A stretch of 64,000 nucleotides of DNA. Source: Flagellimonas alvinocaridis (GTDB taxonomy: Bacteria > Bacteroidota > Bacteroidia > Flavobacteriales > Flavobacteriaceae). Of the stretch, positions 17,601-25,556 are shown piece after piece. Location: NCBI RefSeq assembly GCF_004916895.1, contig NZ_SNTZ01000009.1, positions 1 through 64,000 of the forward strand. The letters are read 5' to 3'. The stretch's first letter is position 1; each line of letters opens with the position of its first letter. Position numbers and translations under genes: made by a program. A model generated the notes under the pieces. That model saw nothing but the letters and a program-made list of their open reading frames with translations. It made no database searches and was not told the DNA's origin.

Positions 17601-19748
17601 AACAATGGTCAACGTTCTATAAAAAGGTTCGGACCAAACACCGGTATCAGTTTGCGTCCGTAGGCGGATGATATATTCTGCGGATATATTGTTGTAGGCA
17701 GAGAAATCGGTCATGGGAGTACCCGCATTGTAAATTTCCGTATCGGTCGGGTCCCCATTGGTATCATAGACACGTTGGGTAACAATCCACTCTTGAGTAC
17801 TCAAAGTTCTACCGTAGGGATCTACAGAGTTATCCTCAATGGCAATGGTCATGTTACCTGTGTAGGTATTGAGCATATCTGGAAGAATGTTGAACTGTGC
17901 AATGGGAAGGTCACTTGAACCTCCGGAGCCAGAAGTTTTTTCTACATAGATACTGGTTGGGCTACTCCAAGTGCCTTGGTGGTCCTGTACCCGTAGCATA
18001 ACCAAATATTGGCCATCACTGACGGAATTCTTGTCAAAAGCCCCAGTGTTCCAATCGTTGGTGGAGGCTGCATCCACAGATTTCCATTTCCATTCGGATT
18101 GGGCAATACCATTATTGGCACCGCCATCCAAATCATACGAAGTGTTGTTGATGAATCCTGTGTCACCACTATAGGTGAAACTTGCCACAGGCTTACGGTG
18201 GAAAAATAGGGTTGTTGGTGCTGTGGGCAGATCTTCAAAAGTGAAGGTATACTTACCCGGTTTTTCGTAGTATTCCGGTACGTCTTCCAAATACAATCCG
18301 TTCCAAGAAACTTTTCCCGTATTGTTGTCAAAATAGGTTTCGTCATGGGTTATGTTCCAACGTCCACTAGGGTAGCTTGCATTGGCCGTGTTGGTTTTAA
18401 GCTGTGCTGGATCTACATCGATTTCAACGGATGTCCCGGCGATAAAGAATTCTCCGGCACTTACAGTACCAAATTGATATTGTTCATAGATGTATTGGGC
18501 CATATCATCAATCCATGAAGCCCAGCTTCCGGCATCCCTGTTGATGAATGTACCTTGATCGTTGTTTTGTACAATAAAGCGCTCAAATTGGGCCTGATTG
18601 GTATTGGTACCCCAACCAATATAATGAATGTCCTCATTGATGGTACGCATTAAGATTTCTGATAGGTCGGTATCAGAATCAAAATCCGCTACCTCAAGGT
18701 CGTCCAAGTTTACGTTAAAGCGTAAAGCGCTGTTTCTCCATTGGGGCTCACGCAATACATCTTTAAAGGCACGGAGTTCCAATTTCTCAATATTGATGTC
18801 TTTGAAATAGGCATTTTGCTGTTCATGGACATAGAATCCATAACTTCCAGAGGGGTGTGTTGTATCCGAAATGTCAAAAGATTGGATCCATTCGGTTCCG
18901 GCATCTCCACCGCCGCCTCTACGGGATACTTTGATGTTGTTTCCGGACATCTCTATTTTAAAATCAATTTTCTGTCCGTTATAGAAGGCAGCAAACATGT
19001 CCGCCCTATTGGCTTCCCATCCGTAGGTTGCCGTTCCCGTTCTTCCACTATTGGTGTTTACCGCCAAGATAGTGGTGACCCCATTTTCTCTTTTTAAGAT
19101 GGCTTCGGCGGGATACCCGTCTCCAGGAGCATAATTGGATAAGTTTCCACAAGCCGTGTGGTTGTCTATGATGTAGGCGTAAAAATTGTCATTGTCTACT
19201 TTTCTGAAGATAAAGCCTACCTCGGCATGGGTATATGGTGCCCCCGAAAGACCAAAAGTGGCGGAGATGGTCCCATCCGATACATCGCCGGTGGGGTCGT
19301 ACATGGCCACCCCATAATTGCCTGAGTTCCGGGCCACGGGATCTGCCAAGATTTGGTTAGTGCCGGAATCAAAGGAAAAGTAAGGCCCGCTGTAGGAACC
19401 TCCCCCGGCACTGCCCAAATAATTATGGGCATTTGGTGGTTCAGCTCCATTAAAGTCCATCTTGTTCCAGCTGTTGAAAATGTCACTGGCATCGGCTTGA
19501 TCAGAGGATATAGAACTTCGTTGAAAGGCTTCTACCCTGAGTTTGCCCAGGGGAATTCCTTTTAAGTGCATGGCTTGTTCCAGATCGTCCTCAAAAGTGG
19601 ATAGGTCCACGTTGGCCGATCCAACGGTTACCATAACATCTACGTTGGGTCCTTGCTGTACGGTCATATCCACGGTTTGGGCCTGTACGGTCCCTACCAG
19701 TAGAAATAGTACGAAAAGCGATAAAATGCTTGTAAAAGTCTGTTTCAT
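14697..19748 (-). CDS. Giant type IX-secreted adhesin with thrombospondin type 3 array
   Basis: A 1683-residue secreted protein. Order of parts: signal peptide 1-24; a jelly-roll lectin-like region about 40-330 (FRKVDNDNFYAYIIDN; SGSYGFYVHEQQ); Ig/PKD-like modules about 340-800; cadherin/VCBS-like modules with NDTPEGG-type linkers about 830-1120; ten or so near-identical Asp-rich type 3 repeats of 35 residues about 1120-1490; then diverged repeats and a gliding-motility C-terminal domain (AFTPNGDGNNDAW, YNRWG, PAGSY) that marks type B cargo of the type IX system. The repeats bind calcium in known proteins. DUF4347 and PorP/SprF genes flank it. Role: cell-surface adhesion or motility is inference. 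Confidence 0.9.
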   Translation of the reverse strand: MKQTFTSILSLFVLFLLVGTVQAQTVDMTVQQGPNVDVMVTVGSANVDLSTFEDDLEQAMHLKGIPLGKLRVEAFQRSSISSDQADASDIFNSWNKMDFNGAEPPNAHNYLGSAGGGSYSGPYFSFDSGTNQILADPVARNSGNYGVAMYDPTGDVSDGTISATFGLSGAPYTHAEVGFIFRKVDNDNFYAYIIDNHTACGNLSNYAPGDGYPAEAILKRENGVTTILAVNTNSGRTGTATYGWEANRADMFAAFYNGQKIDFKIEMSGNNIKVSRRGGGGDAGTEWIQSFDISDTTHPSGSYGFYVHEQQNAYFKDINIEKLELRAFKDVLREPQWRNSALRFNVNLDDLEVADFDSDTDLSEILMRTINEDIHYIGWGTNTNQAQFERFIVQNNDQGTFINRDAGSWASWIDDMAQYIYEQYQFGTVSAGEFFIAGTSVEIDVDPAQLKTNTANASYPSGRWNITHDETYFDNNTGKVSWNGLYLEDVPEYYEKPGKYTFTFEDLPTAPTTLFFHRKPVASFTYSGDTGFINNTSYDLDGGANNGIAQSEWKWKSVDAASTNDWNTGAFDKNSVSDGQYLVMLRVQDHQGTWSSPTSIYVEKTSGSGGSSDLPIAQFNILPDMLNTYTGNMTIAIEDNSVDPYGRTLSTQEWIVTQRVYDTNGDPTDTEIYNAGTPMTDFSAYNNISAEYIIRLRTQTDTGVWSEPFYRTLTIVDDNTDPTITATPSSGNLDTNTDIQLVFADENGGSGFDVQRFAKIQSATPPATNNAAWTSWSNSQSKTTSFASGGSGWYIHAEVKDNAGNTGTATFGPYDVTLVVSADDDLAILDEDTTSSPIDVLFNDVYDTNVTPTVTITVQGTKGNAVVNGSNQIVYTANANENGTDTVTYELDDQGQKVTANITLSILPKDDLPVANADAFTMDENDTLNEDVSTNDVEIDGDDLLYHLISGPSHATSFTFNPDGTFSYEHDGDESGSDSFTYNFEDEVSFTQTVTATLTINNVNDTPEGGNISVDVIQDAGYAFATEDFTFSDDDPSDGFNGIQIISLPAKGTLTYNGNPVSINDMIDDVTLLVYTTENGEFGANYTSFSFKVKDGSDALSATTNNATIAAAQDTDGDGIPNDLDTDDDNDGTPDTDDDFPLDDSEDTDTDGDGTGDNADDDDDNDGTPDSEDAFPKDDSEDTDTDGDGTGDNADDDDDNDGTPDSEDAFPKDDSEDTDTDGDGTGDNADDDDDNDGTPDTDDDFPLDDSEDTDTDGDGTGDNADDDDDNDGTPDSEDAFPKDDSEDTDTDGDGTGDNADDDDDNDGTPDSEDAFPKDDSEDTDTDGDGTGDNADDDDDNDGTPDSEDAFPLDDSEDTDTDGDGTGDNADDDDDNDGTPDSEDAFPLDDSEDTDTDGDGTGDNADTDDDNDGTPDEEDAFPKDDSEDTDTDGDGVGDNADDDADNDGTPDSEDAFPNDPNEDSDADGDGIGDNADNDDDNDGIIDVDNDGDGLGDNVDTDDDNDGIPDSEDDFPNDASETTDTDGDGIGNNADTDDDNDGYSDEVEESQGTEPMDASSIPVDTDGDGIPDSMDDDDDNDGVPDANDAFPTSNEPTLVPAQAFTPNGDGNNDAWIIPGIDNYPNNTVSVYNRWGHEVFATRSYRNNWEGFYKSRNEKLPAGSYLYIIDLGDGSAPLQGWIFINY
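15316..16382 (-). repeat. 105-bp tandem repeat array (thrombospondin type 3, 35 residues)
   Basis: Ten units of 105 bp inside the adhesin gene. On the plus strand the shared word cggcattgtc recurs every 105 bases from about 15430 to 16270. Units are of two kinds, SEDAFPK/L and TDDDFPL. The sequence around 15961-16040 is repeated exactly at 16276-16355, 315 bases on, so three units were copied as a block. Units at the left end are more diverged. Confidence 0.92.
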
Positions 19749-19759
19749 GGTTGGTTGAT

Positions 19760-20308
19760 CTATTGAAATATTGAATTTTGGGTGGGTTGGTTCATGGTGG
19801 TATGGTCAAACTTCAGATTGCTCCCAAAAACCGAACTACAGTTGGTGGGCACTGCAATGTTGAAGTAAGATTTGTCACTGATTTTCTTAAGTAGGGCAAG
19901 GCCTTCCGTGTTGGAGCCCAGGTTGCAGTCATAGACTATAAGCTGAATGTGGTCACCTTGGTAGAGACCTTCCAACATGGATAGTTCAAATTCTTGGTCG
20001 ACTGCGTCCGAATCGTATGTGGTGTTTCCCAATTCAAAGGCATTATAGCTTGCATTGACAAACAAATGAACAGCAACTGTAGAGCGATTGTTTTCCAAAT
20101 GCTCACGAATGGATTTCCAGGGGTTCCCATTTCCATCGATTTCCAATACCTCTGTATTGCTCGGTAAATTGTCGAGTACTTGTTGTTTCTGTGAATACTT
20201 GGCATCCACGATTGCAATACTGTTGGTTTGTGCCATAGTTGCTGTCACAGTAAAGAGGAACAGGTAAAAAAAGGATTGCAAAACTTTCTTGTTGATTAAA
20301 TCTTTCAT
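19760..20308 (-). CDS. DUF4347-type secreted protein
   Basis: A 182-residue protein with signal peptide (about 1-26, ending MAQTNS). The rest, IAIVDAKYSQKQQVLDNLPS then VHLFVNASYNAFELG and IQLIVYDCNLG, matches the DUF4347 pattern, a Rossmann-like domain of unknown function normally found at the N-terminus of very long cadherin- or VCBS-bearing surface proteins. Here the domain is a separate gene 11 bases before the giant adhesin. It looks like a split form of the usual fusion. No C-terminal secretion domain is visible, so it may stay in the periplasm. Confidence 0.8.
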   Translation of the reverse strand: MKDLINKKVLQSFFYLFLFTVTATMAQTNSIAIVDAKYSQKQQVLDNLPSNTEVLEIDGNGNPWKSIREHLENNRSTVAVHLFVNASYNAFELGNTTYDSDAVDQEFELSMLEGLYQGDHIQLIVYDCNLGSNTEGLALLKKISDKSYFNIAVPTNCSSVFGSNLKFDHTTMNQPTQNSIFQ

Positions 20309-20774
20309 TGATTTTGGTTTAAGGTTGTGTCAATTGTGATTTTTTTGATTTTAATTTTCGTTCAGTAAAGGCATGGGAAGGTCACGCCTGCAAAATCGAG
20401 GCAATTCGCTTAGTGGCCCAAGTTGAATAAGGCCGCCTTTAAATCTTGAAAATGTATTGGACAGGTTCTAGTAAATCTCTTCCATAAAAAGAACTATTTT
20501 TAAATGTTTTTTTAGGCTGTTGTGTCTGTCATTTTCCTACATTCACAACAAGAAGAACTGTACAGATTTTCTTATTCTTCACCTAAGAAACGGAGGTGGT
20601 ATGGTCTTATTTTATGAAATCGTTCGAGGAATTGACAAATATCAATTTAGAGTCATTTTCTTACATTAAATGAAGCTAAATGAGCCTAAAAATGCTGTTT
20701 CAATGGTATGAAGTGGAATGATTCTTACAAAAATATAAGTGTAGAAAATGAATTATAGGATGTATATGGTTCCT
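20309..20774. other. Gene-free 466-base region upstream of the adhesin operon
   Basis: It lies between the start of the DUF4347 gene and the stop of the leftward Crp/Fnr gene. It must hold the operon promoter. The only TAnnTTTG match on the minus strand is at 20735-20728, which would give a leader of about 410 bases. No hairpin with a T-run and no coding frame with recognisable content. Confidence 0.4.
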
Positions 20775-21371
20775 CTATAGGATTTCTTTCATGATGCGAG
20801 AAAGGGTTTCTGCCCTCATCGCCAAAAAAGAAGCCAGATGTTTTCTGGGGATTCTTCCTACAATATCGGGTCTAATGTTTTCCATAAAATAGAGAACCCG
20901 TTTTTTGGCATTGGGAATTCGAGCCAAATACACTCTATGCTCCGCCAAAATATAGTATTCCTCAAGCATGATTCTATTAATTTGGCGTATTTCGGGAAAA
21001 TTATTGAGACAATACTTGTAATCCTCATAGTCCAGATAGTCGCAATGGGTTTCTTCGAGACTTTGAATATACTCTCTACTTTTCTCATTCCTGAAGAAGC
21101 CAGTTATGGAGGTGAAGATTTCATTTTCTGTATCGATCCATGTGGTGATCTCCGTGGAATCACTCAAAAAATAGCCCCGGACCATACCTTTTTTAATAAG
21201 GTATAGTCTATTGCAGACTTCCCCGGCCCTGCTTATGATTTCGTTTTTTCTGAAAAAGCAGCTTTTAATTTTATTGGCCAAATACGCCTTAAGGCTAGGG
21301 CTGAGGGGGTAAATGGAATTAAGGTACAGGATGATGAAGAGATTTTTCTCTAAATTCTGGCTGGAATGCAT
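20775..21371 (-). CDS. Crp/Fnr family transcription regulator
   Basis: A 198-residue regulator. The N-terminal part has the cyclic-nucleotide-binding beta roll (EIISRAGEVCNRLYLIKKGMVRGYF, about 43-67), a long dimerisation helix follows, and the C-terminal helix-turn-helix ends in LASFLAMRAETLSRIMKEIL. Length is normal for Bacteroidota members. The cAMP-binding RxS signature is not seen, so the ligand is unknown. It is divergent from agaS across 329 bases, so regulation of the GalNAc-type operon is possible but unproven, as a DeoR-type regulator closes that operon. Confidence 0.85.
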   Translation of the reverse strand: MHSSQNLEKNLFIILYLNSIYPLSPSLKAYLANKIKSCFFRKNEIISRAGEVCNRLYLIKKGMVRGYFLSDSTEITTWIDTENEIFTSITGFFRNEKSREYIQSLEETHCDYLDYEDYKYCLNNFPEIRQINRIMLEEYYILAEHRVYLARIPNAKKRVLYFMENIRPDIVGRIPRKHLASFLAMRAETLSRIMKEIL

Positions 21372-21700
21372 TTGGAATGCTGGTTTTGGTATAAAGTATT
21401 GAACAATGCATCAAAAACACCAAAATGGGGCGGGACAGGTATTTTTGGACCCGAAAGATACGGTTTGATATGTATTTGACGTAATGTTTCTTTGAAAAAT
21501 GAACATTTGTTCAGCAGATATTGATATTTATCAAGTGTTTTCGAGTTATTCAATGCCTCTTCTAAAAATAAAAATGTTATGAAAATAAAATTATTTCAAA
21601 TAAAAAGAAATCGAAAGTTTTTTTTTGTGAAACATTTTAGTTTATTTTGTTCATAGGTCAATCAAATAAGGTTGGCCATACCTAACCATTAAAGTAGAAC
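21372..21700. promoter_or_regulatory. Divergent control region between crp-like gene and agaS
   Basis: No convincing gene. AT-rich, with an imperfect inverted repeat GGTTGG-CCATA-CCTAACC at 21670-21687 just upstream of the agaS start, a possible operator for the DeoR-type or the Crp-type regulator. A near-match to a -7 element (TATTTTG) lies about 40 bases further upstream. The frame at 21350-21553 on the minus strand overlaps the crp start and shows no domain character. Confidence 0.35.
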
Positions 21701-22843
21701 ATGACCATGGAAATGGTGGAAAAGAATAGAACCCATACCGAAATAGAAATTTTTCAACAACCTGAAGTTTGGAAAAAGGTCTTTAAGGAAATTCAAGGAC
21801 AACGCGACGGAATCAACAAGTTTCTTACTTCGCACTTATCTGATGGCAATACAACTATTTTACTGACCGGTGCAGGGTCGTCTGCCTTTATCGGTGAATC
21901 GGTTGAGTTGGTCATTGCTGGGGCTACAGGGCTTACTACTAGGGCCATTGCCACAACGGATTTAGTGACACACCCGGAAGCTGTGGATACCTTATCTGAG
22001 TCCCCTGTTATTTTAATATCCTTTGCGCGATCGGGCAATAGTCCGGAAAGTGTGGAAACTGTAAAGCTGTTGGAAGCGAGATTAGGAAATCTCAAGCATT
22101 TGGTGATTACCTGTAATCCCGATGGGGCGTTGGCTAAAATGGCGGAACAGGATTCCTCCATACATTATTGTATAGTATTGCCAGAGGAAACCAACGATAA
22201 GTCTTTGGCAATGACCAGCAGCTTTTCGTCCATGCTGCTTTCCAGTTTGTTGGTGTTTAACTTGGACAGGTTGGATCAGGCAGAAACTTGGGTAGCGCAT
22301 TCGGCACAGGAAACACAAAAGATTTTTGATAATGCAAAACTTTTGAAAGGGTTGGCCCATTTGGATTTTGATCGAGCCATATTTTTAGGCTCGGGACCCC
22401 TTCAGGGAATTGCCAATGAGTGTCATCTGAAGTTACAGGAACTAACGGATGGCCAAGTGATTTGTAAATATGATTCTTGTTTGGGTTTCAGACATGGGCC
22501 TAGGGCAGTGGTAAAGGAAAACACCCTTTTGGTTTTCTTTCTGTCTCCAGATTCCCATGTGGCCAAATATGAGAATGACCTAGTATCCAGTATTGTTCAG
22601 GGAGGTGGTTATCTTGATATGGTATTGGTTGGTCAAGGTAATGGAACCTTGGAATCCAACTACATGATGCCAATAACCAAGCACTCTAATGATGTGGCCG
22701 GGATTTTTATTTTGCCCTATGTGGTCATAGGTCAGCTTTTAGGACTCTATAAATCACAGGAATTGGGATTGAATCCAGATAATCCATCAGTTAACGGTGC
22801 CATTAGTAGAGTAGTGCAAGGAGTAACAATTTATAAGAAGTGA
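21701..22843 (+). CDS. agaS: AgaS-type SIS-domain aldose-ketose isomerase / galactosamine-6-phosphate deaminase
   Basis: A 380-residue protein with two SIS domains. The first carries LLTGAGSSAFIGE (about 52-64) and SFARSGNSPES (about 109-119); the second FLGSGPLQGIANE and KYDSCLGFRHGPRA, the latter a signature of the AgaS group. AgaS turns galactosamine-6-phosphate into tagatose-6-phosphate and ammonia. It opens an operon with two PfkB kinases, a class II aldolase, an amidohydrolase and a GH109 enzyme, exactly the chemistry expected after this step. One base separates it from the next gene. Confidence 0.9.
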   Translation: MTMEMVEKNRTHTEIEIFQQPEVWKKVFKEIQGQRDGINKFLTSHLSDGNTTILLTGAGSSAFIGESVELVIAGATGLTTRAIATTDLVTHPEAVDTLSESPVILISFARSGNSPESVETVKLLEARLGNLKHLVITCNPDGALAKMAEQDSSIHYCIVLPEETNDKSLAMTSSFSSMLLSSLLVFNLDRLDQAETWVAHSAQETQKIFDNAKLLKGLAHLDFDRAIFLGSGPLQGIANECHLKLQELTDGQVICKYDSCLGFRHGPRAVVKENTLLVFFLSPDSHVAKYENDLVSSIVQGGGYLDMVLVGQGNGTLESNYMMPITKHSNDVAGIFILPYVVIGQLLGLYKSQELGLNPDNPSVNGAISRVVQGVTIYKK

Positions 22844-22844
22844 C

Positions 22845-23768
22845 ATGATTCTTTGTATCTGTCCAAATCCATCCATTGACAGTTATGCCTATTTCAAGGA
22901 ATTTGAAATAGGGTCGGTCAACCGTATGGAAAAAATAAAACTCTATCCGGGAGGCAAAGCGACCCATGTTGCCTTGGCTTTGGCCGAAATGGGAAAGAAG
23001 GTCACTCTCTTTGGATTTTGGGGAGGAACCACAGGTCAATGGATTAAAATGGAATGCGAAAAAAGAGGGATACAGGTAGAAGGAGTGGAACTTTCTGAAA
23101 ATAACAGACAATGTTATACCTTCCGTTCGGATGATTCCTCTATCACCAATACTGAAATTTTGGAGCCGGGACCAACCATAAGCCCCAAAGACTGGGAATC
23201 GTTTACCCTAAAACTACAGGAACTTGTAGGATTATCGGAAATGGTCAACCTATCGGGCTCTTGGCCCAAAGGCGTACCGGAAAATGCTAGTCAAGTTGTT
23301 GCCCAAAGTTGTAAAGGGTTGAACAAGAAATTGATGCTGGACGGAACTGGGATCCAACTAAAGAATGCGCTTCGGTCCGGGTTTTATGGACTGCATATCA
23401 ATGAACATGAGGCCAAAGATCTTTTTGGAACCGATGATGCGGAAAAAGTACGGGAGGAATTAAAAGATAGTGTACAACTACTGGCCTTGACCAAAGGCAA
23501 AAAGGGACTTTACCTTGCTGATGGAAAAGAAGTGGTACATGCCCTAAAACCCTTGGAGAAAGTAATTAGTACCGTGGGTAGTGGGGATTGCCTTACCGCA
23601 GGAATATTGTATGCCTTGTCCGAAAATATGTCCTTGGAACAAGTAGCCCGATATGGAGCGGCCTTTGGAGCCGCCAATTGTGTCAATGACGATTTGGGCA
23701 TGCTAAAACATAAAGATGTAATGGACTTTTTACCATCGACAGAAACCAAACTTTTGTGCCATGGCTAA
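22845..23768 (+). CDS. PfkB-family kinase, tagatose-6-phosphate kinase type (LacC/FruK-like)
   Basis: A 307-residue ribokinase-fold enzyme. The opening CPNPSIDSYAYF and NRMEKIKLYPGGKATHVA follow the LacC/FruK branch (1-phosphofructokinase family), and the catalytic loop is TVGSGDCLTAG (about 243-253, catalytic Asp). In context it should phosphorylate tagatose-6-phosphate to the 1,6-bisphosphate for the aldolase two genes on. It overlaps the following kinase gene by eight bases. A 1-phosphofructokinase role cannot be excluded, but the agaS and aldolase neighbours argue against it. Confidence 0.82.
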   Translation: MILCICPNPSIDSYAYFKEFEIGSVNRMEKIKLYPGGKATHVALALAEMGKKVTLFGFWGGTTGQWIKMECEKRGIQVEGVELSENNRQCYTFRSDDSSITNTEILEPGPTISPKDWESFTLKLQELVGLSEMVNLSGSWPKGVPENASQVVAQSCKGLNKKLMLDGTGIQLKNALRSGFYGLHINEHEAKDLFGTDDAEKVREELKDSVQLLALTKGKKGLYLADGKEVVHALKPLEKVISTVGSGDCLTAGILYALSENMSLEQVARYGAAFGAANCVNDDLGMLKHKDVMDFLPSTETKLLCHG

Positions 23769-24711
23769 AAACGAACTACTGGTAGTTGGGGAGCTTAATG
23801 TGGACCTTATTCTGAATGGAATCCAAGGTTTCCCCCAGATAGGAAAGGAAATTGTGGCCAACGATCTTACGCTCACTTTGGGAAGCTCTTCCGCAATCAT
23901 GGCGGCCAATGCCGCTGCGTTGGGGGTTTCTACTGCATTTGGGGGCATGGTGGGCAACGACCAATTTGGGGATTATGTTATGGAAACCTTGGAAGACCGT
24001 AATGTAAGCACTGCTTTTGTAAGAAGGTCGGATAGCCATCAAACCGGGGTGACCGTGGTGATGAATTACGATGAGGATAGAGCCAACGTTACCTATTGTG
24101 GCGCCATGGAGGCTATGACCATTTTGGATATTCCGTGGTTTGAAATGTCGAACTTCAAACACTTTCACCTTTCTAATTTCTTTTTGCAGAAAGGACTGCA
24201 TCAAGATATAACGGCCATTTTCAAAAAAGTCAAGGGTAAAGGACTTACCACATCATTGGATTTGCAATGGGACCCTGCGGATGTATGGAATTTCGATTAT
24301 AAAGAGTGTCTTCCATATATTGATGTCTTTATGCCCAATGAAGCGGAGATTTTAAGGCTTACCCAAGAGAATGATGTAGAAAGCGCATTGAAACAAGTGG
24401 AACCTTACGCCAATACCATTGCCCTAAAAATGGGAAGTAAAGGTAGTTTGGGGATAAAGAATGGGGAACGGGTCCAAACGTCAGCCTTCAAAGCTGATGT
24501 CTATGTGGACTCCATAGGTGCTGGGGATTCATTCAATGCAGGATTCATTGCAAAATATCTACAAGGAGCAGAACTTGGGGATTGTCTCTTGAACGGTAAC
24601 TTGATGGGGGCCATCAACACCACAATGGCAGGAGGCACGGAAGCTTTCAAGGATAAAAAAGCTTTACAAAAGAAAATAGAACAACTTCAACATATCAAAA
24701 CAACATCCTAA
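23761..24711 (+). CDS. Ribokinase-like sugar kinase (PfkB family)
   Basis: A 316-residue kinase of the ribokinase branch: VVGELNVDLIL at the start, GSSSAIMAANAAALG near residue 40 and the anion-hole motif SIGAGDSFNAGF near 258. It overlaps the first kinase and precedes the aldolase by two bases. Since one kinase suffices for tagatose-6-phosphate, this second one is a candidate for the entry step, phosphorylating GalNAc or galactosamine at C6. That would be a different family from the known AgaK. The assignment is inference from pathway gaps. Confidence 0.75.
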   Translation: MAKNELLVVGELNVDLILNGIQGFPQIGKEIVANDLTLTLGSSSAIMAANAAALGVSTAFGGMVGNDQFGDYVMETLEDRNVSTAFVRRSDSHQTGVTVVMNYDEDRANVTYCGAMEAMTILDIPWFEMSNFKHFHLSNFFLQKGLHQDITAIFKKVKGKGLTTSLDLQWDPADVWNFDYKECLPYIDVFMPNEAEILRLTQENDVESALKQVEPYANTIALKMGSKGSLGIKNGERVQTSAFKADVYVDSIGAGDSFNAGFIAKYLQGAELGDCLLNGNLMGAINTTMAGGTEAFKDKKALQKKIEQLQHIKTTS

Positions 24712-24713
24712 GT

Positions 24714-25556
24714 ATGGAGCTTAAACAAACATTGAGAGAATTCACGAAACAGGGGCGAGGGCTTTTGGCAACAAACTATTACAATGTGGAAACCTTACAT
24801 GGTGTACTTAAGGCAGCATCCGATCTGAACGAACCTATTATATTACAGCTGACCAAAAGTTCCATTGATTATATGGGGTTAGAAACAGCGGTGAATTTAG
24901 GTCGCTCTGGACTTAAACAGTTTGGGGTAACGGGTTGGATACACTTGGATCACGGTGGTTCCGTAGAATTGGCACACAAATGCTTGGATGCAGGATTTGA
25001 TTCTGTGATGATTGACGGAAGTGAACTCCCATTCGATGAAAATGTGGCTATCACCCAAGAAGTGGTAGAATTGGCAAAACAATACAAGGCCCATGTAGAG
25101 GCCGAGCTTGGCTTTGTGGCCAAATTAGGTCAATCTACCGAGGGAGCTGGATTTACACAACCCAATGAAGCCAAGGATTTTGTTGAAAAAACCGGAGTTG
25201 ATGCTTTGGCCATCGCCATTGGTACAGCCCACGGATTTTACAAGAGCGAGCCTAAGCTTCAACTGGAACTACTGCAGGAAATCGCTTCTGTAACCCCTTC
25301 AACCTTGGTGTTACACGGTAGTTCGGGTGTTCCCCATGATCAGGTGCAGAAGGCCATTTCCCTGGGCATATGCAAGATAAACTTGGCTACAGAAATCAAG
25401 AACATCTTTATGAAAACACTCCAAGATAGATTAAGGAGTAATGAGGAAATCGACCTTAGAAAGGTCTTTCCAGTAGCTACTGAGGCTGTTACGGAATTGG
25501 TAAAGACCAAACTATTGATGGTAAAGAATGAAAACCATGCTACGACCATTCTTTGA
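24714..25556 (+). CDS. Class II tagatose/fructose-bisphosphate aldolase
   Basis: A 280-residue zinc aldolase. Landmarks: LDHGGS near residue 82 (zinc His, in place of the usual LDHG[TA]S), EAELG near 131, AIGTAHGFYKSEP near 176 (zinc His) and VLHGSSG near 205 (zinc His). It splits tagatose-1,6-bisphosphate (or fructose-1,6-bisphosphate) into glyceraldehyde-3-phosphate and dihydroxyacetone phosphate. Length fits the GatY/KbaY group. Its place behind agaS and the LacC-like kinase favours tagatose bisphosphate. The last 20-29 bases overlap the amidohydrolase gene. Confidence 0.88.
   Translation: MELKQTLREFTKQGRGLLATNYYNVETLHGVLKAASDLNEPIILQLTKSSIDYMGLETAVNLGRSGLKQFGVTGWIHLDHGGSVELAHKCLDAGFDSVMIDGSELPFDENVAITQEVVELAKQYKAHVEAELGFVAKLGQSTEGAGFTQPNEAKDFVEKTGVDALAIAIGTAHGFYKSEPKLQLELLQEIASVTPSTLVLHGSSGVPHDQVQKAISLGICKINLATEIKNIFMKTLQDRLRSNEEIDLRKVFPVATEAVTELVKTKLLMVKNENHATTIL

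Noticed and set aside
20775..21371. Truncated Crp/Fnr regulator because the protein ends at the recognition helix
   Set aside because: This length is normal for Bacteroidota members, and the helix-turn-helix is complete.
21350..21553. A 67-codon minus-strand frame upstream of the Crp/Fnr gene
   Set aside because: No recognisable content, it overlaps the crp start and covers the likely control region.
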